The notes beneath the pieces were generated by a model, which searched no databases, had not been told where the DNA came from, and saw only the letters and a program-made list of their open reading frames with translations. The position numbers and the translations under genes were made by a program. DNA of 31,777 nucleotides from an uncultured Verrucomicrobiota bacterium. Lineage in GTDB: Bacteria; Verrucomicrobiota; Kiritimatiellia; CAIQIC01; Lenti-01. Numbering within the stretch: the first letter of the stretch is position 1; each line of letters begins with the position of its first letter. The stretch covers positions 1-31,777 of the forward strand of contig CALKWZ010000024.1 of assembly GCA_938003985.1 (NCBI GenBank), in the 5' to 3' direction. Positions 1 through 7,400 of this stretch are shown here, piece after piece.

Positions 1-2
1 GC

Positions 3-1235
3 TGGCGGCGCGCCTGGGCGGCGGCGGGCCGCGCGCTGGCGCAGGCCGCGGCCGTGCAGCGGGCGGCGTTCGAGTGGCCGGAACCGGCGGCGTTTCCGCT
101 GGAAACGGCGGAATTGGCGGGACTCGCGGCGGACGGCCTGCTGGCGGGCGCCTACGTGTTCGACGCCTACAAGACGAAGAAGCGTGCCCGCTCCTGGACG
201 TTCGAGTGGGTCGGCGCCACGCTGGCGGCGCCGCCGGCGCGGGACGCCGTGCGCCGGGCGGAAATCGCCGGCGCGGTCCTGCGCGACGTGCGCGAGCTGG
301 CGAACCGGCCGGCGAACGAATTGGGTCCGGCGGAACTGGCCGCGCAGGCGCGGAAGCTGGCGCGGGCCGCCGGCGTCTCGTGCCGGATCTGGGATGCGGC
401 CGCCTTGGCGAAGGAAAAGTGCGGCGCGCTGCTGGCGGTGGCGCAAGGCAGCCGCCGGCCCGGATGCCTCCTCCGGCTGGCCCATGCGGGCAAACCGGGC
501 CGGAAACCGCTGGTGGTGGTCGGCAAGGCGGTGACGTTCGATACGGGCGGCATCAGCCTCAAGCCCGGCAAGAACATGGAGTGGATGAAGTTCGACAAGA
601 GCGGCGGCATGGCGGCGCTGGCGACGGTGTTGCTGGCCGCGCGCCTCAAGCTGCCGCGGCCCGTCGTGGCCTATATCCCCGCCGTCGAGAACATGCCCGG
701 CGGCGGCGCGACGCGCCCGGGCGACGTCGTGACGGCCCGCACCGGCAAGACCATCGAGATCCTCAACACGGACGCCGAAGGCCGGCTGATCCTGGCCGAC
801 GCGCTCTCGTTCGCGGCGGACGAAAAACCGGCCGCGATCGTCGACGTGGCGACCCTGACGGGCGCCGTCATCATCGCGCTGGGCCACGAAGCGACGGCGG
901 TGATGGGCAACGACGACCGGCTGGTGCTGGATCTGATGATTTCCGGCGAAGCCACGGGCGAACGGCTCTGGCAACTGCCCTTGTGGCCCGAGTACGACGA
1001 GATGCTCAAGGGCCAGTTCGCGGACCTGAAGAACATCGGGGACGGCTCCGCCGGCACCATCGCGGGCGGCGCGTTCCTGAAGGCGTTCGTGCCGGCGGGG
1101 ATTCCGTGGGCGCATCTGGACATCGCGGGCACCGCGTGGCTGGAGAAGGACGAAGCCCACGGCGCGGCCGGAGCGACGCTGGCGCCGGCGCGGCTGCTGG
1201 CCGACTGGGCCGCGCGGACGACCCTCGGCTCCTGA
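3..1235 (+). CDS. pepA: Leucyl aminopeptidase (peptidase M17), 5' truncated
   Basis: Two-metal cytosolic aminopeptidase that removes N-terminal residues from peptides. The frame is open to the window edge with no convincing start, and the first possible start (GTG at 54) falls within the N-terminal domain, so the beginning of the gene is missing. About 410 residues are present against roughly 480-500 for the family. Counting from that GTG, K158, D163, K170, D181, D240, E242 and R244 reproduce the spacing of the E. coli PepA metal and active-site residues (270, 275, 282, 293, 352, 354, 356). The M17 signature NTDAEGRL lies at 238-245. The catalytic half is complete and ends at TGA 1233-1235. 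xerD starts 10 bases later, so the two are probably co-transcribed. The family call is secure; the physiological role (peptide turnover, or also DNA binding as in E. coli PepA) is not shown. Confidence 0.95.
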   Translation, partial: WRRAWAAAGRALAQAAAVQRAAFEWPEPAAFPLETAELAGLAADGLLAGAYVFDAYKTKKRARSWTFEWVGATLAAPPARDAVRRAEIAGAVLRDVRELANRPANELGPAELAAQARKLARAAGVSCRIWDAAALAKEKCGALLAVAQGSRRPGCLLRLAHAGKPGRKPLVVVGKAVTFDTGGISLKPGKNMEWMKFDKSGGMAALATVLLAARLKLPRPVVAYIPAVENMPGGGATRPGDVVTARTGKTIEILNTDAEGRLILADALSFAADEKPAAIVDVATLTGAVIIALGHEATAVMGNDDRLVLDLMISGEATGERLWQLPLWPEYDEMLKGQFADLKNIGDGSAGTIAGGAFLKAFVPAGIPWAHLDIAGTAWLEKDEAHGAAGATLAPARLLADWAARTTLGS

Positions 1236-1245
1236 CGCGGGCGCG

Positions 1246-2139
1246 ATGCGCTTCCTGCTCGACCAGTTCATGGATTACCTGACGCTGGAGCGGGGGCTGA
1301 GCGTCCACACGCGGCTGGGCTACGGCCACGACCTGTCCGAATTCCTCGCGTTCCTGGCGCGCAAGGGCCGCACGGGCATCCAGGAGGCGCAGCGGCGCGA
1401 CATCGTCGATTTCCTGCTGGCGGGCAAGCAGCAGGGGCTGGCGCCGGCCAGCCTCGCGCGGCGGCTGGTGGCCATCAAGGTGTTCTTCCGCCATTTGGCG
1501 CAGGAAGGCCTGCTGGCGGCGAACGTGGCGGACGCGATGGATTCGCCGCGCCTCTGGAAAGTCCTGCCGCCGACGCTGTCGCACGAGGAAGTGGACCGGC
1601 TGCTGGCCGCGCCGGATCCGGCCAAGCCCGGGGGCTTGCGCGACCGGGCGATCCTGGAGACGTTCTACGCGACGGGCCTGCGCGTCAGCGAACTGGCCGG
1701 CCTGACGCTGGAGACGCTGCATCTCGACGCGGAATACGTCCGGTGCGTGGGCAAGGGCGACAAGGAGCGGGTGGTGCCGATCGGGCGGCGGGCCATCGCG
1801 GCGGTGCAGGCATGGCTGGAACGCGGGCGCCCGGCCTATGCGGCGAAAAGCGGCGGCGCGAGCCGCGCGGTGTTCCTGTCGCGGCTGGGCCGGCCGCTGT
1901 CGCGCATCACGATCTGGCGGCAGGTCCGGGCCTATGCCCGGCAGGCGGGCATCCGCAAGGAAATCTCGCCGCACGTGCTGCGGCATTCGTTCGCGTCGCA
2001 TCTGCTGGCCAACGGCGCCTCGCTGCGCGTGATCCAGGAAATGCTGGGGCACGCGGACATCGCGACCACGCAGATCTATACCCACGTGGACCAAGGCCGC
2101 CTGCAGGCCGTGCACCGCCAATACCACCCGAGGGCTTGA
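1246..2139 (+). CDS. xerD: Site-specific tyrosine recombinase XerD
   Basis: 297-residue tyrosine recombinase. With a XerC partner it resolves chromosome dimers at dif during division. Residues 1-100 form the SAM-like core-binding domain and 110-297 the catalytic domain. The catalytic set is complete: R146 (GLRVSEL), K170 (GKGDKER), H243 and R246 (HVLRHSF), H269 (LGH) and nucleophile Y278 (TTQIYTHV). The C-terminal end, finishing in HPRA, matches XerD rather than XerC. It sits between housekeeping genes, with no attachment site, cargo or excisionase nearby, so it is a chromosomal Xer enzyme and not a phage or island integrase. ATG 1246 has only a weak ribosome site, consistent with translation following the upstream aminopeptidase. 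rnc begins 2 bases after its stop. Confidence 0.93.
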   Translation: MRFLLDQFMDYLTLERGLSVHTRLGYGHDLSEFLAFLARKGRTGIQEAQRRDIVDFLLAGKQQGLAPASLARRLVAIKVFFRHLAQEGLLAANVADAMDSPRLWKVLPPTLSHEEVDRLLAAPDPAKPGGLRDRAILETFYATGLRVSELAGLTLETLHLDAEYVRCVGKGDKERVVPIGRRAIAAVQAWLERGRPAYAAKSGGASRAVFLSRLGRPLSRITIWRQVRAYARQAGIRKEISPHVLRHSFASHLLANGASLRVIQEMLGHADIATTQIYTHVDQGRLQAVHRQYHPRA

Positions 2140-2141
2140 AC

Positions 2142-2900
2142 ATGGAAACGAACGACGCGCATCCGGACCCGGCGGAATTGGCCCAGCGGCTGGGGCATGC
2201 GTTTGTCCAACCGGAGCGGCTGGCCGCCGCGCTGACCCACCGCTCCTTTTCGGCGGAAGCGGGCCAGCCCGAACTGGCCGAGAGCCAGCGGCTGGAATTC
2301 CTGGGCGACGCGGTGCTGGGCGCCATCGCGGCCGAATGGCTGTTGATGCGCCGGCCCGACTGGCGGGAAGGCCAATTGACCAAGGTGCGCAGCCGCCTGA
2401 CGAACGCGGCGGCGCTGGCGCGGGTGGCGCGCCGCCTGGAGCTGGGCCGGTTCCTGCGTCTGGGCCGCGGCGAAGCGCGGGAAGGCGGCCGCGACCGGGA
2501 TTCGCTGCTGGCCGATGCCCTCGAAGCGGTGCTGGGCGCGCTGTGGCTCGACGGCGGCGCCGAAGCCGTCCGCGCGGTTTTCGCCGCGTGGTTCGCCGCC
2601 GAACTCGAGGTGGCCTTGGCGGCCGGCAGCGACGACAATCCCAAGGGCGAACTGCAGGAGCGGTTGCAGCGGGAAGGGCGGGAACCGCCGCGCTACGAAG
2701 TGGTGGAAGAAAGCGGACCCTCCCACGAACTCCTGTTCCGGATCGAAGTGTTCCGGGGAACGGAAAGCCTGGGCCGGGGCGAGGGGAGCACCAAGCGGCA
2801 GGCCGAGATGAACGCGGCCCGGCAAGCTTTGGATCGTCTGGCATCGCTGGCGGCCGGGGAGGATCCGGGCATTGCCGACGACGATTCATCGGGCGACTAA
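2142..2900 (+). CDS. rnc: Ribonuclease III
   Basis: 252-residue double-strand-specific endoribonuclease that processes rRNA precursors and structured mRNAs. Residues 12-155 are the RNase III domain. The signature RLEFLGDAVL is at 50-59, with E52 and D56; the second catalytic pair D125 and E128 lies in DALEAVLGA, at the same 69-residue distance from D56 as D45 to D114 in E. coli. The position matching E. coli E38 is Gln49, a common variant. Residues 166-235 form the dsRNA-binding domain, ending in the typical KRQAEMNAA helix. ATG 2142 is chosen because it follows the xerD stop by 2 bases and gives normal family length. A much longer reading in the same frame would run through xerD and is not used. 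The tail (236-252) is acidic. Confidence 0.95.
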   Translation: METNDAHPDPAELAQRLGHAFVQPERLAAALTHRSFSAEAGQPELAESQRLEFLGDAVLGAIAAEWLLMRRPDWREGQLTKVRSRLTNAAALARVARRLELGRFLRLGRGEAREGGRDRDSLLADALEAVLGALWLDGGAEAVRAVFAAWFAAELEVALAAGSDDNPKGELQERLQREGREPPRYEVVEESGPSHELLFRIEVFRGTESLGRGEGSTKRQAEMNAARQALDRLASLAAGEDPGIADDDSSGD

Positions 2901-3103
2901 ACGACCCTGGGCGGGAAAATTGTCAATCGAGGTTTAGCGCCGTTTTTGCTGCTCAACATGCCGAATCAAGCCGTCTGAAATAAAAATATTCAGGTAAAAC
3001 GATTTATCCGTTCATGTTTCCTATCTGCTTGTTGGTGGCCGGGATGCGCGTAATTGGCTGGAAACAAACGGGATTTGTCTGCCGGAAATGGCCGAAAAAG
3101 GGC
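2901..3103. other. AT-richer gene-free stretch between rnc and the DUF2934 gene
   Basis: Together with the promoter and leader that follow, this is the only gap over 300 bases in the window. Base composition drops clearly compared with the flanking genes, with runs such as AAATAAAAATATT near 2978-2990. An imperfect stem CTGAA (2975-2979) / TTCAG (2989-2993) surrounds an A-rich loop; no T-run follows it, so it is not a convincing terminator. I see no open frame with a ribosome site, no tRNA and no repeat. It could contain the end of the rnc transcript, an upstream regulatory region, or a small RNA. Confidence 0.5.
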
Positions 3104-3131
3104 TTGCAATCCGGGCGCCGTGACATAGAGT
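3104..3131 (+). promoter_or_regulatory. Predicted sigma70-type promoter of the DUF2934 gene
   Basis: TTGCAA (3104-3109), a 16-base spacer, then TAGAGT (3126-3131). Transcription would start near 3138, giving a leader of about 75 bases. The leader contains a CCCC/GGGG mini-stem around 3147-3160 and a strong ribosome site AAGGAG at 3201-3206. The same TTGNNN-N16/17-TANNNT layout recurs before several other genes in this window, which strengthens the call. Confidence 0.55.
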
Positions 3132-3212
3132 TCGCGCAGATTTGCACCCCATGTCGGGGGGCAGGATGATCAAGCAAATGTCCCGGAACCGCCCCGGGGC
3201 AAGGAGTGAAGA

Positions 3213-3476
3213 ATGAAGGAAGTCAAGAAGTCGCCCGCCAAGAAGGCCGCCGCCCCGAAAGCGGCCGCCGCCAAGAAGCCTGCGGCCAAGGCCGCGCCTG
3301 TTGCGCCTGTCGCGAAGGCCGCGCCTGCCGCCAAGAAGCCGGCCCTCTCTCCGGAACAGCGCTACCAGATGATCCAGGACGCCGCGTATTTCATCGCCGA
3401 GCGCCATGGGTTCAGCGGCGACAGCGCCTATTTCTGGTCGCTGGCCGAGGCCGAAATCAACGCCAAGTTGAACTGA
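3213..3476 (+). CDS. Small protein: basic Lys/Ala/Pro tail plus DUF2934 domain
   Basis: 87 residues in two parts. Residues 1-45 are almost only Lys, Ala, Pro and Val in KKAAAPK/KKPAAK-type repeats, like histone H1 tails and other bacterial DNA-binding low-complexity tails. Residues 46-87 (from LSPEQRY, through AAYFIAERHGFSGDSAYFW, to AEAEI) match the short DUF2934 helical pattern, usually found in small bacterial proteins of unknown function. It has its own promoter, a strong AAGGAG site 6 bases before ATG 3213 and an intrinsic terminator, so it is an independent and probably well-expressed unit. The basic tail suggests nucleic-acid binding, but this is inference from composition. No catalytic residues are visible. 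Confidence 0.8.
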   Translation: MKEVKKSPAKKAAAPKAAAAKKPAAKAAPVAPVAKAAPAAKKPALSPEQRYQMIQDAAYFIAERHGFSGDSAYFWSLAEAEINAKLN

Positions 3477-3504
3477 TTCCCGTTCCTCGCGAACGGTTCG
3501 GAAG

Positions 3505-3535
3505 CGCCGCAGGTCCGCCTGCGGCGTTTTTCTTT
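3505..3535 (+). terminator. Rho-independent terminator after the DUF2934 gene
   Basis: A perfect 9-bp stem, CGCCGCAGG (3505-3513) and CCTGCGGCG (3518-3526), with a TCCG loop is followed directly by TTTTTCTTT. It lies 28 bases after the stop codon and is the clearest intrinsic terminator in the window. Confidence 0.93.
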
Positions 3536-3562
3536 GCATGCGGGCAGGGGACCGGATAGACT
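3534..3562 (+). promoter_or_regulatory. Predicted promoter of hisF
   Basis: TTGCAT (3534-3539), a 17-base spacer and TAGACT (3557-3562). The -35 element begins in the T-run of the preceding terminator. The start would be near 3569, leaving a leader of about 29 bases. That leader begins inside a small stem, CTAAC (3561-3565) / GTTAG (3571-3575), and contains the ribosome site GGAAG at 3587-3591. Confidence 0.55.
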
Positions 3563-3597
3563 AACAAAATGTTAGCAATTTCCGCTGGAAGAAGGCC

Positions 3598-4383
3598 ATG
3601 AAACGAACCGTCAACGTCATGCCGTGCCTCGACATGCGCGCAGGCCGCGTCGTCAAAGGCATCCATTTCGTGGATCTGGTCGATGCGGGCGATCCGGTGG
3701 AGTGCGCCACGGCCTACGAGGCGGACGGCGCGGACGAACTGGGGTTCCTCGACATCGCGGCCACGGTCGAAAAGCGCCGGACGATGTTCGACGTGCTCCA
3801 GCGGGTGACCGCCGCCGTGAAGATTCCCGTGACGGTGGGCGGGGGCATCCGCGCCCTGGCCGACGTGGAAGCGGCGTTGGCGGCCGGGGCGAAAAAAGTG
3901 AGCATTTCCTCCGCCGCGTACCGCGATCCGGCCTTCGTGGCCGAAGCGGTCAAGCACTTCGGCGGCGCCGCGATCGTCGCGGCGATCGACGTGGACCGCA
4001 ATCCCCGGCTGCCCTCGAAGCGCGAGGTCTACGTCGACGGCGGCCGGACGCCGACGGGCGCGGACGCCGTGGAGTTCGCGAAGAAACTGGCGGATCTGGG
4101 CGTCGGCGAAATGCTGCCGACCAGCAAGCTGGGCGACGGCGCCAAGCGCGGCTACGACCTCGAGCTGATCCGCGCCATCGCCGACGCGACGAAACTGCCG
4201 ACGGTGGCCAGCGGGGGCGCGGGCAAACTGATCCATTTCCTCGAAGCGGTGAAGGAAGGCCACGCCAGCACCCTGCTGGCGGCCAGCGTGTTCCACTTCG
4301 GCACGTTCACCGTGCGGCAGGTCAAGGCGTACCTGGTCGGCCAGAAGGTGGGCGTCCACAACCCGCCGATTCCGAAGCTCTGA
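3598..4383 (+). CDS. hisF: HisF-like imidazole glycerol phosphate synthase cyclase subunit
   Basis: 261-residue (beta/alpha)8 barrel. HisF uses ammonia from HisH to convert PRFAR to imidazole glycerol phosphate and AICAR in histidine synthesis. The catalytic aspartates are present: D12 (PCLDMRAGRVVKG) and D131 (AIDVD). The phosphate-binding loops GGGI (81-84) and SGGAG (205-209) are intact, as is the SVFHF motif. The loop that normally reads TSIDRDGTK is TSKLGDGAK (175-183), so one of its two usual aspartates is replaced and the other kept. No other his gene is nearby, in particular no hisH. It has its own promoter and ribosome site. The fold assignment is firm. It is most likely the histidine enzyme from a divergent lineage; a paralogue working with another amidotransferase is possible. 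Confidence 0.85.
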   Translation: MKRTVNVMPCLDMRAGRVVKGIHFVDLVDAGDPVECATAYEADGADELGFLDIAATVEKRRTMFDVLQRVTAAVKIPVTVGGGIRALADVEAALAAGAKKVSISSAAYRDPAFVAEAVKHFGGAAIVAAIDVDRNPRLPSKREVYVDGGRTPTGADAVEFAKKLADLGVGEMLPTSKLGDGAKRGYDLELIRAIADATKLPTVASGGAGKLIHFLEAVKEGHASTLLAASVFHFGTFTVRQVKAYLVGQKVGVHNPPIPKL

Positions 4384-4431
4384 GCCAGCCGGCGCGCGGG
4401 ACGCACGCGCCCAACTCGGAATCTGCCCGGC

Positions 4432-7400
4432 TCAAGTGGCGGCGAGAATGTCCCGGACCTTTGTCGCCAGGGCGTGCCGGTTGAACGGCTTCTGGATGAA
4501 ATGGGCGGCGCTGTCCTGGAGGCCTTGCTCCGCCAACAGGTGCGCGGTATAGCCCGACATGAACATGTAGCGCAGCTGCGGCCGGTTTTCGCGGAGGTGC
4601 CGGACCAGCTCGGGGCCGTTCATGCCGGCCATGATCACGTCGGTAAGCAGCAGATCGATCCGCTGGTCGGCGGCGCCGGCGATGCGCAGGGCATCCTGGG
4701 GCGAATGGGTGGCGATCACCTGGTAGCCCAGCGATTCGAGGATGCGCTTGGTCGTGCGCAGGATGACTTCCTCGTCTTCGACCAGCAGGATGGTTTCGTG
4801 CGGGCGCGCCGCGGGATCGGCCGGCGGCGGGGCGGCCGCCGGGGCGGCGTCTTCCGGCAGGTCCTGCCGGGGCAGGTAGATCCGGAACGTGCTGCCCTGG
4901 CCCGGCCGGCTTTCCACGCGCACGTCGCCGCCGTTCTGCTTGGCGGTGCCGTAGACGGTGGACAGGCCGAGGCCGGTGCCCTTGCCGACGGGCTTGGTGG
5001 TGAAGAAAGGCTCGAAGATGTGCGCGACGATTTCCGGCTTCATGCCGCTGCCGTTGTCGCGGACGGCCAGCACGGCGTAGCGTCCGGGCGGCAGGTCGCC
5101 GGCGGCCGGGCCGGCCGCCACCTCTTCCGCGCCGGTTTCCAGGGTGATGCAGCCGGCCGGGCCGATGGCGTCGCGCGCGTTGATGCAGAGGTTGGCCACG
5201 GCCTGGTCGAGCTGGCTGGGATCGATCTTCACGTGGCCGACGTCCCGGCCGGGTTTCCAGACCAGCTGGACGTCTTCGCCGATGAGGCGCCGCAGCATGC
5301 CGAACATGCCGGCGACGGCCTCGTTGAGGTCGATCACCTGCGGCGCGGCCGCCTGCTTGCGCGCGAAGGCCTGCAGCTGGCGCGTGAGCGAGGTCGAGCG
5401 GGCGGCGGCTTTTTGGATTTCCTTGAGGTCCGCGTGCAGCGGCTGGTCGGGGGGCACCTGTTCGATGGCGATTTCGACGTAGCCGAGGATGGCCTGGAGC
5501 ACGTTGTTGAAGTCGTGCGCGACGCCGCCGGCGAGGCGGCCGAGGGATTCCAGCTTCTGGGCGTGCGCCAGCTGCGATTGCAGCGCGTTTTTTTCCTCTT
5601 CGGCGCGGAGTTCCTGGGTGATGTCGCGCTTGACGGCCACGAAATTGACGATGCGGCCGGCGGCGTCGCGCACCGGCGAGATGGCCGCCAGCTCGGTGTA
5701 CAGCGAGCCGTCTTTGCGCTTGTTGACGAGCTGGCCTTCCCAGGTCTGGCCGGCTTTCAGGACCTTCCACATCGCGCGGTAGAATTCCCGGTCGTGCTGG
5801 CCGCTCTGGAAGACGCGCGGGGTTTGGCCGAGGACTTCCTCGCGGGCGTAGCCGGTGACCCGCGTGAAGGCGGGATTCACGTAGAGGATCTTGCTGTCGG
5901 CGTCGGTGATGAGGATCGTCTCGCCGGATTGCTCGATGGCGCGGGTCAGCCGTTCGCGCTCGCTTTCGGCGCGCTTGCGCGCGGTGACGTCGGCGATGAA
6001 GCCTTCGAGGGCGACGACCTGGCCCTGCGCGTCGTAGACGCCTTCGCCTTGCTCCCAGACCCAGCGGGTTTCGCCGGAGCGCGTCGCGATTTCGTATTCC
6101 ATCTCGAACCGGCCGCGCCGGCGCAAGACGTCTTGCCAGGTCGTCCAGATCAGGTCGCGGTAGGCGGGCAGGATCAGGTCGTTGAAGGACGCCTTGCGGT
6201 TGCCGATCAGATCTTCCGGCGCGTAGCCGGTGAGGTCCTGGCAACCCTGGCTGATGAACTCCATGGTCCAGGCGCGGTCGTTCCGGCAGCGGTAGGCCAT
6301 GCCGGGCAGGTTGGCCAGCAACGAGACGTAGCGCCGCCGGCTCTCCCGCAGTTCGTCGAGGGCCAGCTTGCGCTCGGTGACGTCGCTGAAGATGCAGGCG
6401 AACTGGCCCGGCGCCGCGCGGAAGGCCGTCACCTCGAAATTCCGGCCCAGCGGCGTGGAATAGTCCTCGAAGAAGGCGGGCAGGCCCGTGCGGACGACGT
6501 TGCCGTAGATTTCGAACCACTTTTCCTCGAGCCCGGGCAGCGTTTCGCGGGCGGTCTTGCCGACGAGATCGGCGGCCTTCAGGCCGGTCATGCGCTCGAA
6601 GGCGGGATTGACGGCCAGGAAACGGTAGTCGCGGGGCTCGCCGCGCTCGTCGACGACGATCTCGTGCAGGGCGAAGCCTTCGAGCATGTTCTGGAACAGC
6701 GTGCGGTAATCCTCTTCGGCGCGCTTGCGCTCGGTGACGTCGCGGGTGACGCCGTGCAGTTCGAGGCGGCCCGCGGCTTCGTCCCGCCAGAAGCGGGCCA
6801 CGGCTTCGGTGACGAGCGGCGCGCCGCGCTTGCAATGCTGCCGCATTTCGAACGTGAAGAACGTCCGGTCGTCGATCTCGCCCCGCCGGAATTCCTCGAT
6901 GCGGCGGTGGATCTGCTCGCGCAGGGCCGCGGCTTGGTCGGGCACGACGCAATCGGGGAGGGTGCCGGCGAGGATTTCCTCGACGCCGTAGCCGCACAGC
7001 GCTTCGGCGGACGGGCTGACGTAGAGGAACCGGAGCGTGTCCGCGTCCAGGATCCAAACGACGTCCTTCATGTTTTCCGTCAGCATGCGGTACTTGCGCT
7101 CGCTGTCGCGCAGGGCGGTCTCGAAGCGCTTGCGCTCGGTGATGTCCTGATCGATCCCGATGTAGCCGATCGGCCGGTTTTCGGCGTCCCGGACGAGGGA
7201 AATGAACGTGGCGGTCCAGAACGTTTCCCCGGTTTTCCGCCGCTGGAGGTGTTCGCCCTGCCAGAAGCCCTGGGCGAGGAGATGCTCGCGGAAGGCGGCT
7301 TCGTCGGGCGGATCGAGCGCGCCCGCGATGCGGCGGTACGGCTGGCCCAGGACTTCGGCCGCCGTGTAGCCGTAGAGCGCTTCCGCCTCGCGGTTCCAGT

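Noticed and set aside
1246..2139. Tyrosine recombinase as mark of an integrative element
   Set aside because: Its C-terminal motif and housekeeping neighbours identify XerD; no att repeats, tRNA or cargo genes accompany it.
4384..4431. Terminator between convergent hisF and the kinase
   Set aside because: GAGCC/GGCTC and GCGCG/CGCGC pairings exist, but the stems are short or far apart and there is no T-run.
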